A DNA stretch of 64,000 nucleotides from Pseudomonadota bacterium (GTDB taxonomy: Bacteria > Myxococcota_A > UBA9160 > SZUA-336): positions 37,608 to 101,607 of the forward strand of contig JAGWBS010000001.1 in the NCBI GenBank assembly GCA_021295775.1, in the 5' to 3' direction. Positions 56,356-64,000 of this stretch are shown here, one piece after another (position 1 is the first letter of the stretch; each line of letters starts with the position of its first letter). Both the position numbers and the translations under genes were made by a program. The notes under the pieces are model-generated. The model had not been told where the DNA came from. It was given only the letters and a program-made list of their open reading frames with translations, and searched no databases.

Positions 56356-57534
56356 ATGACCAGCCCCATGGACCGCATGGCGGACTTCGATCTCACGCCG
56401 GAGCAGCGCGAGATCCGAGCTTTCGTACGCGAGTTCGCCGAAAAGGAGATCCTGCCGCACGTCGAGGAGTACGAACGCCTGGAGAAGTACCCGCTCGACC
56501 TGGTGCAGAAGCTCTCCCCGCTGGGACTGCTGGGACCGATGATCCCGGAGTCCTACGGCGGCTCCTTCAGCGACGTGGTCAGCTACGGCATCATCTGCGA
56601 AGAGCTGGCGCGGGTGGACTGGGTGGTCGCCTCGGTCGTCTCCGTAGCCAACTCGCTGGTCGGCGGCAGCATCCTGCGCTTCGGTAGCGACGCCCAGAAA
56701 GACCGCTGGCTGCCCGGGATCGCCTCGGGCGAGGTGATCTGCTCGGCCTGCCTGACGGAGCCGAGCGGCGGCACCGACCTGGGCAATATGCGCACCACGG
56801 CCACGCCGGCCGACGGCGGCTACCGGCTGAACGGCACCAAGGTCTTCATCTCGCACGCCAGGCACGCCGGCCTGTTCCTGGCGGTCGCCACGCTCGATCG
56901 GGAAAAGAAGCACCGCGGCGTCACGGCCTTCCTGATCGACCCGCACGCCATCGACGGCATGCGGATCGGCGACTTCCCGATGCGCACTCTCAAGCGCGAC
57001 AACCTGGCCGAGGTGCACTTCGAGGACGCCTTCGTCCCCGACGAGGCCGTGCTGGGCGAGCCGGGCCGCGGCTTCCCCGTGCTGGGGTCGGCGCTGGACC
57101 TGGGCCGCTACTCGGTGGCCGCGCGCTGCGTCGGCCAGAGCCAGCGCTGCATCGACCTGGCCGTGCCCTACGCGCTCGACCGCGAGGCCTTCGGCAGCAA
57201 GATCGGCGAGTTCCAGCTCATCCAGCAGAAGATCAGCGACATGGTCTGCCGCACCCAGCAGGCGCGCGGGATCGTCTACCAGCTCGGGCGCATGAAGGAC
57301 GCGGGCGTGGAGCGCTGCTCGATGGAGTCGTCGATGGCCAAGCTGCTGGCCAGCCAGGCAGCGGTGCAGAACGCGCTGGACGGAATGCAGATCTTCGGCG
57401 GCTACAGCTGCACGGCCGAGTACGAGATCGGGCGGCTGCTGATGGAGGCCAAGACGCTCGAATTCGGCGAGGGCACCAGCGAGCTGCACACCAAGATCAT
57501 CGCCGAAACGATGCTGGGGATGCGCAAGGGCTGA
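56356..57534 (+). CDS. Acyl-CoA dehydrogenase
   Basis: ICSACLTEPSGGTDLGNMRTTATPADGGYRLNGTKVFISHA; EYEIGRLLMEAKTLEFGEGTSELHTKIIAETMLG. Confidence 0.94.
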   Translation: MTSPMDRMADFDLTPEQREIRAFVREFAEKEILPHVEEYERLEKYPLDLVQKLSPLGLLGPMIPESYGGSFSDVVSYGIICEELARVDWVVASVVSVANSLVGGSILRFGSDAQKDRWLPGIASGEVICSACLTEPSGGTDLGNMRTTATPADGGYRLNGTKVFISHARHAGLFLAVATLDREKKHRGVTAFLIDPHAIDGMRIGDFPMRTLKRDNLAEVHFEDAFVPDEAVLGEPGRGFPVLGSALDLGRYSVAARCVGQSQRCIDLAVPYALDREAFGSKIGEFQLIQQKISDMVCRTQQARGIVYQLGRMKDAGVERCSMESSMAKLLASQAAVQNALDGMQIFGGYSCTAEYEIGRLLMEAKTLEFGEGTSELHTKIIAETMLGMRKG

Positions 57535-57538
57535 CGGA

Positions 57539-58648
57539 GTGGATTCGGACGCAGACACCCACGTCGAGTTCGAGCGCGTCCACAAGAGCTACGACGGCCG
57601 CTCCTGGGTGGTGGAGAACCTCGACCTGAGCGTGCGCCGGGGCGAGTTTCTGACCCTGCTCGGACCGTCGGGCTCGGGCAAGACCACCTGCCTGATGATG
57701 CTCGCCGGCTTCGAGCCGCCCAGCTCGGGCTCCATCCGCATCGACGGACGCTCGGTGCACACCCTGCCGGCGCGCAAGCGGGGCATCGGCATGGTGTTCC
57801 AGAACTACGCCCTGTTCCCGCACATGACGGTGGGCGACAACCTGGCCTTTCCGCTGGAGGCGCGCGGGCTCGACCGCGAGCAGCGCCGCGAGCGGGTGGA
57901 GCGCGCGCTGCGGCTGGTGCGCCTGGAGGGATTGGCGCAGCGCCGGCCGGGCCAGCTCTCCGGCGGCCAGCAGCAGCGCGTGGCGATCGCCCGTGCGCTG
58001 GTGTTCGAGCCCGAGCTGGTGCTGATGGACGAGCCGCTGGGAGCGCTCGACCGGCGCCTGCGCGAGGAGATGCAGTTCGAGATCCGCCGCATCCAGCGCA
58101 GCCTGGGCGTGACCGTCCTGTACGTGACCCACGACCAGCAGGAAGCGATGGCCATGTCGGACCGGATCGCGGTCTTCCGCGGCGGGCGCATCGAGCAGAT
58201 TGCGGAGCCGGAGGTGCTCTACGAAGAGCCGAAGCGCGCCTTCGTGGCCCGCTTCATCGGCGAGAACAATCGCCTGCGCGGCCGGGTCCGCAGCCGCGAG
58301 GGCGACCTCTGCGAGGTGGAGACCGGCGGCGAGATCGTCAAGGCGCTGCCGGTCGCCGAGTGCCGGCCGGGAAGCGAGACCACACTGGTGATCCGCCCGG
58401 AGCGCGTCAACCTGGCCCCCCGGCCGGGTCTTTTCGCCAACGAGTACGAGGCCCAGATCGAGGACATCGCCTTCCTGGGCGACCACCTGCGCATCCGCGC
58501 CCGGCTCTGCGGCCGCTCGGACTTCATCATCAAGATTCCCAACATCGTGGGACACGGCGCCGTGCTGGAAGGAGACCGGGTGCGCGTCGGCTGGCCCATG
58601 ACCGACTGCCGGGCGCTCGACCCGGATCCGGAGGAGGACGCGACATGA
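57539..58648 (+). CDS. ABC transporter ATP-binding protein (PotA-like)
   Basis: LLGPSGSGKTTCLMMLAGFEPPSSGSIRIDGRSV; LSGGQQQRVAIARALVFEPELVLMDEPLGALD. Confidence 0.94.
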   Translation: MDSDADTHVEFERVHKSYDGRSWVVENLDLSVRRGEFLTLLGPSGSGKTTCLMMLAGFEPPSSGSIRIDGRSVHTLPARKRGIGMVFQNYALFPHMTVGDNLAFPLEARGLDREQRRERVERALRLVRLEGLAQRRPGQLSGGQQQRVAIARALVFEPELVLMDEPLGALDRRLREEMQFEIRRIQRSLGVTVLYVTHDQQEAMAMSDRIAVFRGGRIEQIAEPEVLYEEPKRAFVARFIGENNRLRGRVRSREGDLCEVETGGEIVKALPVAECRPGSETTLVIRPERVNLAPRPGLFANEYEAQIEDIAFLGDHLRIRARLCGRSDFIIKIPNIVGHGAVLEGDRVRVGWPMTDCRALDPDPEEDAT

Positions 58649-59745
58649 GCTTCCGTGGAAACGCGCGCGCGCTGCGCATCGCGGCGCTCGCGCTGCTGGC
58701 GGCGGCCGCCGCGGGACCGGCGCCGGCGGAAGAGGCCCTGACCGTCGCCTCCTGGGGCGGCTCCTACGCGCGCGCCTGCGCCAAGGGCTACCACGCACCC
58801 TTCACCGCCGAGACGGGCATCGAAGTCAGGCTGGACGACTACAACGGCGGCCTGGCGCAGGTCCGCGCGCAGGTGGAGACCGGCAACGTCTACTGGGACG
58901 TGATCGACCTGGAGATCGCCGACGCGATACGCGGCTGCGACGAGGGTCTGCTGGAGCCGGTCGACGACCTCGAACTGCCCGCGGCGCCGGACGGCACGCC
59001 GGCGGAGGAGGACTTCTATCCTGATACCCAGACCGAGTGCGGCGTCGGAACGCTGTTCTACTCCACCATCTACGCCTACCACCCGGAGAGCTTCTCGGGC
59101 GAGAAGCCGGCGACGCTGGCCGACTTCTTCGACCTCGAGAAGTTTCCCGGCCGGCGCGGCATGCGCCGCGTCCCGTACGTCAACCTGGAGTTCGCGCTGA
59201 TCGCCGACGGCGTCCCGCTCGACCAGGTCTACGCCACGCTCGACACGCCGGAGGGGGTCGACCGGGCCTTCCGCAAGCTCGACACCCTCAAGTCCCAGAT
59301 CGTCTGGTGGGAGGCGGGCGCGCAACCGCCCCAGATGCTGGCGGACCGCGAGGTCGTCATGAGCACGGCCTACAACGGCCGCATCTTCAACGCCCAGATC
59401 CTGGAGAACCAGCCCTTCGTGATCGTCTGGGACGGGCAAGTGCTCGACATCGGCCAGCTCGGCATCGTCGCGGGCTCGCCGAACCTGGAGGCGGCGCGGC
59501 GTTTCGTGACCTTCGCCACCCGCACGGAGTCCATGCTCGGGGTGGCCCGCCACATCGCCTACGGCCCCGCCCGCCGCTCCGGCACGCCGCTGGTCTCGAC
59601 CCACCAGGAGACGGGCGTGGACATGAGGCCGCACATGCCCACCACGCCCGAACACCTCAGCCGCTCGCTGCAGAACGACTGGGAGTGGTGGAGCGACAAC
59701 GCAGACGAGATGAACGAGCGCTTCAGCGCATGGCTGGCGCGCTGA
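58645..59745 (+). CDS. ABC transporter substrate-binding protein (PotD/F-like)
   Basis: Signal peptide, then EEALTVASWGGSYARACAKGYHAPFTAETGIEVRLDDYNGGLAQVRAQVETGNVYWDVIDLE. Confidence 0.9.
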   Translation: MSFRGNARALRIAALALLAAAAAGPAPAEEALTVASWGGSYARACAKGYHAPFTAETGIEVRLDDYNGGLAQVRAQVETGNVYWDVIDLEIADAIRGCDEGLLEPVDDLELPAAPDGTPAEEDFYPDTQTECGVGTLFYSTIYAYHPESFSGEKPATLADFFDLEKFPGRRGMRRVPYVNLEFALIADGVPLDQVYATLDTPEGVDRAFRKLDTLKSQIVWWEAGAQPPQMLADREVVMSTAYNGRIFNAQILENQPFVIVWDGQVLDIGQLGIVAGSPNLEAARRFVTFATRTESMLGVARHIAYGPARRSGTPLVSTHQETGVDMRPHMPTTPEHLSRSLQNDWEWWSDNADEMNERFSAWLAR

Positions 59746-59770
59746 ATCCCACGGCCGCGCGGCGCCGCCC

Positions 59771-60991
59771 GTGAGCCAGAGACTCGCTCCCGAGAGCGTT
59801 CCGCTGCCGCGCACCGGCCGCTGGCGCTCGGCCGGGCTGGCCCTGCCGCTGCTGCTCTTCATCGGCGCGGCCTTCCTCGCGCCCCTGGCCAGCATGCTCA
59901 CCCGCAGCGTCTACGATCCGCGGGTCGCCGACGCGCTGCCCCAAACGCTGGAACGCCTGGGCGAGTGGGACGGAAGCGGCCTGCCCGGCGAAGCCGTCTA
60001 CGAGGCGGCCGCGCGGGAGATTCTGAGCGCCCGCGGGGAGCGGACGCTGGGGCAGGTCGCCAGCAGCGTCAACCGCATCCGGAGCGGACTGCGCAGCGTT
60101 CTCACGCGCAGCGGGCGCAAGCTGCGCGGCGCGCCCGACGGGCCGAAGCGCGATTTCCTGATCGGCCTCGACCCGGCCTGGGGCGAGGCGGAGACCTGGC
60201 ACGCCATCCGCAGCGCGGGCGAGCGCGTCACCTTCCGTCACTACCTGAACGCGCTGGATCTGGACCGCCGGCCCGGCGGGCAAGTCGTCCGCCAGCCGGA
60301 GGAGCGCCGGATCTACCTGCCGCTGCTCTGGCGCACCCTGGTCGTGAGCCTGGGCATCACGGGACTGTGTCTGCTGCTCGGCTACCCGATCGCCTACCTG
60401 ATGGCGAACTCGCCCCCGCGCCGCGCGAACTGGCTGCTGCTACTGGTGCTGGTGCCGTTCTGGACCTCGCTGCTGGTGCGGACCACCTCCTGGATCGTGC
60501 TGCTGCAGACGCAGGGCGTGGTCAACGATCTGGGGGTGGCGCTGGGACTGCTCGCCGAGGACGGCCGGATCGCGATGATCTACAACATGACGGGCACGTT
60601 CGTGGCGATGACGCACGTGCTGCTGCCCTTCATGGTCCTGCCGCTGTACTCGGTGATGCGCGGGATCCCGCCCGTGCACATGAGCGCCGCCGCCTCGCTG
60701 GGGGCGAGTCCGCTGCGGGCCTGGCGGCGGGTCTACTGGCCGCAGACGCTGCCGGGCGTGGGCGCCGGTTCGCTGCTCGTGTTCATTCTGGCGATCGGGT
60801 ACTACATCACCCCCGCGCTGGTGGGCGGCCGCACCGGCCAGCTGATCTCCAACATGATCGCCTACCACATGCAGACCTCCCTGAACTGGGGCCTGGCCGC
60901 GGCCCTGGGAGGCGTGCTGCTGGTCTGCGTGACGGCGCTCTACCTGCTCTACGACCGCCTGGTCGGGATCGAGCGCATGAGGCTGGGCTGA
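59771..60991 (+). CDS. ABC transporter permease (PotB-like) with long periplasmic insertion after TM1
   Basis: MTHVLLPFMVLPLYSVMRGIPPVHMSAAASLGASPLRAWRRVYWPQTLPGV (EAA loop); about 150 residues between TM1 and TM2. Confidence 0.9.
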   Translation: MSQRLAPESVPLPRTGRWRSAGLALPLLLFIGAAFLAPLASMLTRSVYDPRVADALPQTLERLGEWDGSGLPGEAVYEAAAREILSARGERTLGQVASSVNRIRSGLRSVLTRSGRKLRGAPDGPKRDFLIGLDPAWGEAETWHAIRSAGERVTFRHYLNALDLDRRPGGQVVRQPEERRIYLPLLWRTLVVSLGITGLCLLLGYPIAYLMANSPPRRANWLLLLVLVPFWTSLLVRTTSWIVLLQTQGVVNDLGVALGLLAEDGRIAMIYNMTGTFVAMTHVLLPFMVLPLYSVMRGIPPVHMSAAASLGASPLRAWRRVYWPQTLPGVGAGSLLVFILAIGYYITPALVGGRTGQLISNMIAYHMQTSLNWGLAAALGGVLLVCVTALYLLYDRLVGIERMRLG

Positions 60992-60992
60992 G

Positions 60993-61832
60993 GTGTCGAG
61001 CCCGCGAAGCCCCGCAGAGCGCGTCGGCCGCTGGCTGTTCCTGGCGTTCTGCGCGGCGGTGTTCGTCTTCCTGGTCGCGCCGATCCTGGTGATCGTCCCG
61101 CTCAGCTTCAACGCCGAGCCCTACTTCACCTTCACCGAGGGGATGCTGCGGTTCGATTCCGAAGCCTACTCGCTGCGCTGGTACCGGGACATCTTCGCCG
61201 ACGAGAAGTGGACGCGGGCGCTGGCGAACAGCCTGGTCATCGGCGTGTCCGCCACGCTGCTGGCGACCTCGCTGGGCACGCTCGCGGCCCTGGGACTGGC
61301 GAACTCCGCCATGCCCGGCCGGCGCTTCGCGATGGGTCTGCTGATCTCGCCGATGGTCACCCCGGTGATCATCTCCGCGGCGGGCATGTTCTTCTTCTAC
61401 TCCAACCTGGGACTGGCCCAGACCCACCTGGGCCTGATCCTGGCCCACGCCGCGCTGGGTACGCCGTTCGTCGTGATCACGGTGACCGCGACGCTGTCCG
61501 GCTTCGACGCGAACCTGATGCGGGCCGCCGCCAGTCTGGGCGCGGGTCCGCTGCGCAGCTTCCGGCGCGTGCAGCTTCCGCTGATCGCCCCCGGGGTCTT
61601 CTCCGGCGCGCTTTTCGCCTTCGCCACCTCCTTCGACGAGGTGGTCGTGGTGCTCTTCCTGGGCGGCCTGGAGCAGCGCACCATCCCGCGCCAGATGTGG
61701 GCCGGCATCCGCGAGCAGATCAGCCCTACCATCCTGGCCGTGGCGACCTTCTTGATCGCCTTCGCGCTGCTGCTGCTCTTCACCGTCGCCTGGCTCCGCC
61801 GCCGCTCCGGCCAAACCCCCACGGCCGCCTGA
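60993..61832 (+). CDS. ABC transporter permease (PotC-like)
   Basis: TATLSGFDANLMRAAASLGAGPLRSFRRVQLPLIAPGVFSGALFAFATSFDEVVVVLFL. Confidence 0.92.
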   Translation: MSSPRSPAERVGRWLFLAFCAAVFVFLVAPILVIVPLSFNAEPYFTFTEGMLRFDSEAYSLRWYRDIFADEKWTRALANSLVIGVSATLLATSLGTLAALGLANSAMPGRRFAMGLLISPMVTPVIISAAGMFFFYSNLGLAQTHLGLILAHAALGTPFVVITVTATLSGFDANLMRAAASLGAGPLRSFRRVQLPLIAPGVFSGALFAFATSFDEVVVVLFLGGLEQRTIPRQMWAGIREQISPTILAVATFLIAFALLLLFTVAWLRRRSGQTPTAA

Positions 61833-61852
61833 TCCGCGGCCGGGCCGTGGGG

Positions 61853-62770
61853 TTATTCCGGCTGGGGGGCGATCCAGAGGTTGCGGTAGACCACTGGGTT
61901 CCAGTGATCCTGCAGCAGGATCGGGCCCGGCTCGGGGGTCTCGGCTTCTCCGCGCCCGGTGGGGCCGTCGATCTCCACCGCGTCGTGGATCCGAACCCCG
62001 TTGTGCCGGACGCTGACCCGCGCCGGCGCGGTCCGGGCGCCCTTCGCGTCGAAGCGCGCGGCCTGGAATTCGATGTCGTAGGTCTGCCAGCTCAGCGGCG
62101 GGAAGCTCGCGTTCAGAACCGGGGCCCGCTGGGAATAGATCGCCCCGCAGCCGTTTTCCGCCGCGGGCTCCCCGAACGAATCGAGCACCTGGATCTCGTA
62201 GCGATTTTGCAGGTAGACGCCGCTGTTGCCGCGCAACTGTCCGCCGGCCTGCGGCATGAACGGCGTGCGGAACTCGAGGTGCAGCCGGAAGTCGCCGAAA
62301 CTCCGGGCCGTGACGGCCGGCACCGCCAGCCGGCCCCGATCGTCCCACTCGCCGGACAGTTCGCGAGCGTCGAGCCGGATCGCCCCCGGCGGGGGTTCCT
62401 GGCCCAGCGTCGGGCTGCGGCGCTCGACGCGCTCCAGCGAGAACGCGCTGCCGTCGGGAGCGCGGCCTTCGAAGCGTCCGGCCCGGATCTCGCCGCTGTA
62501 CGCGCCATCGAAACTCGCGACGTCGTCCCCGACGCTCCCCTCCACGACCGTCCGTTCCGTTCCGTTCCAGCCGGAGCCCGGCAGACCGCCGGGCAGAAAC
62601 ACGGCGTCGAAGCGGCCCCGGCCACGCGCGACGACCTGCGCTCCCAGCCCGGGCGAGGCGTACTCGCCCTGCACTTGGAAGTCCGGGCCCGCGCTTTCGG
62701 GGTCGGAGGCGGTGGGACCTAAGCAGGCCAGCAGCACAAGCGCCAGCCACGGCGCGGGACGCCGAATCAT
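61853..62770 (-). CDS. DUF1080 (3-keto-disaccharide hydrolase-like) protein with signal peptide
   Basis: MIRRPAPWLALVLLACLG signal; GDFRLHLEFRTPFMPQAGGQLRGNSGVYLQNRYEIQVLDSFG. Confidence 0.85.
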   Translation of the reverse strand: MIRRPAPWLALVLLACLGPTASDPESAGPDFQVQGEYASPGLGAQVVARGRGRFDAVFLPGGLPGSGWNGTERTVVEGSVGDDVASFDGAYSGEIRAGRFEGRAPDGSAFSLERVERRSPTLGQEPPPGAIRLDARELSGEWDDRGRLAVPAVTARSFGDFRLHLEFRTPFMPQAGGQLRGNSGVYLQNRYEIQVLDSFGEPAAENGCGAIYSQRAPVLNASFPPLSWQTYDIEFQAARFDAKGARTAPARVSVRHNGVRIHDAVEIDGPTGRGEAETPEPGPILLQDHWNPVVYRNLWIAPQPE

Positions 62771-64000
62771 GCGTCGGCGAACTCGTGCGCCAGCAGCGCG
62801 CTCAGGGCCTTCTTCTTGATCTTCCCGGAGTCGGTGAAGGGGAGCTGCGCCTTCTGGCACACCCACACGTGGCGGGGCACCTTGTAGGCGGACAGGTCGC
62901 GCCGCAGCCGCCCGCGCAGATCCTCCGGCGTCGCGTCGCGACCCGACTTGAGCACCACCGCCGCCGCCACCAGTTCCCCGCGCTCCGCGTCCGGGATGCT
63001 CGTCACGTACGCCTCCGAGACTTCCTCGTACTGGCCCAGGACCGTCTCCACTTCCCCCGGCGTCACGTTCGCCCCGCCGGTCTTGATCATCTCGCCCAGC
63101 CGCCCCTTGAAGTACAGCCAGCCGTCGGCGTCGAACCAGCCCGAGTCCCCGGTGTGGTAGTAGCCGTCGCGGTCGAAGCTGTCCTCGCGCTCGATCCTGT
63201 GCAGCCCCCGCATGCGCGAGTAGCCCCGCACGCAGACCTCGCCCTGCTCGCCCTGGGGCAGCGTCTCGCCGCTCTCCGGATCGACGATCTTGTGCTCGAC
63301 GCCCTCCAGCGGCAGGCCGAACGTGCCCCGCCGCTCCACGGGCAGGTCGACGGTGTTGTCGTAGTAGGTGTGCGGCCCGGCGGTCTCGGTCATGCCCAGC
63401 GAGTTGGAGCGCAGCCCCGGATCGGCGGGCCGCAGGGAGGGCGGCAGGATGTCGTGCATCGCCGAAGCGCGGAGCCGCGACAGGTCGCGCTGGGCGAAGC
63501 TCGGGTGGTCCGCCATCGACTTGCCGTAGTGCTGCCAGCCGACCGCGTTGGTCACGCCCTCCCGCTCCATCAGTTCCAGCGTCTCGCCCGCATCGAAGCG
63601 CTCGGGAGCGAGCAGCCGAGCGCCGCGCACCATCACGATCATGGCCGCGGTCATCAGACCGCCGACCCAGAAGAACGGCATCGGCGAGTACAGGCAGTCC
63701 TCGGTCCGGACGCCCATCACGTGCGCCAGGTTGTAGGCGTGGCGGACGACCCCGCCGTGGGTGTGCAGGGCGCCCTTGGGGTCGGCCGTGCTGCCGGAGC
63801 TGTACACCATCACCATCGTGTCCGCCGGAGTCACGCAGTCCTCGACCTCGCGCAGGAAAGCCGCGTCGATCCGCGCGGCGCCGGCCGGCGGGTCCGTCTC
63901 CGGATCGCCCCCGGGCAGCGCCCAGGGCCGGTCGCACTCCCCCCACACCCGGATTTTCCGCAGGTAGGGCGCGGAGGGCAGGAACAGACCGTCCGCGGCG
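62767..64000 (-). CDS. AMP-dependent acyl-CoA synthetase (class I adenylate-forming), truncated at window edge
   Basis: TMVMVYSSGSTADPKGALHTHGGVVRHAYN; YHTGDSGWFDADGWLYFKGRLGEMIKTGGANVTPGEVETVL; DSGKIKKKAL. Confidence 0.93.
   Translation of the reverse strand, partial: AADGLFLPSAPYLRKIRVWGECDRPWALPGGDPETDPPAGAARIDAAFLREVEDCVTPADTMVMVYSSGSTADPKGALHTHGGVVRHAYNLAHVMGVRTEDCLYSPMPFFWVGGLMTAAMIVMVRGARLLAPERFDAGETLELMEREGVTNAVGWQHYGKSMADHPSFAQRDLSRLRASAMHDILPPSLRPADPGLRSNSLGMTETAGPHTYYDNTVDLPVERRGTFGLPLEGVEHKIVDPESGETLPQGEQGEVCVRGYSRMRGLHRIEREDSFDRDGYYHTGDSGWFDADGWLYFKGRLGEMIKTGGANVTPGEVETVLGQYEEVSEAYVTSIPDAERGELVAAAVVLKSGRDATPEDLRGRLRRDLSAYKVPRHVWVCQKAQLPFTDSGKIKKKALSALLAHEFADA

Overview
High-GC bacterial chromosome window, gene-dense on both strands. 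Most of it is proteobacterial-style accessory catabolism: acyl-CoA dehydrogenase pairs, SDRs, thiolase/DUF35 pairs, CaiB-type CoA transferases, Rieske oxygenases, a PotABCD-like ABC transporter and an AMP-dependent acyl-CoA synthetase. Housekeeping genes (mazG, glnS, hspQ) and an RND efflux operon are also present. The main point of interest is an island at about 25.1-40.8 kb, lying between a small Dabb-type gene and a NIPSNAP gene. It looks like a RiPP (NHLP/TOMM-type) biosynthetic cluster. Its parts are: a nitrile-hydratase-like leader-peptide precursor ending ...LEAIAAG-LSCCL, which predicts a very short Ser-Cys-Cys core; a fused leader-binding/YcaO cyclodehydratase; an AlkB-like diiron monooxygenase fused to a degenerate GlnE-like adenylyltransferase half; a 368-aa protein of unknown family; an MMPL/RND exporter; and an HlyD + C39-peptidase ABC + second ABC export operon. 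No SagB-like dehydrogenase was found in the island. A 16-bp hairpin between the precursor and MMPL genes is fully paired only in the minus-strand RNA, which fits an attenuator or terminator for the precursor transcript. All assignments come from reading the sequence and translations. No database search or structure prediction was run.
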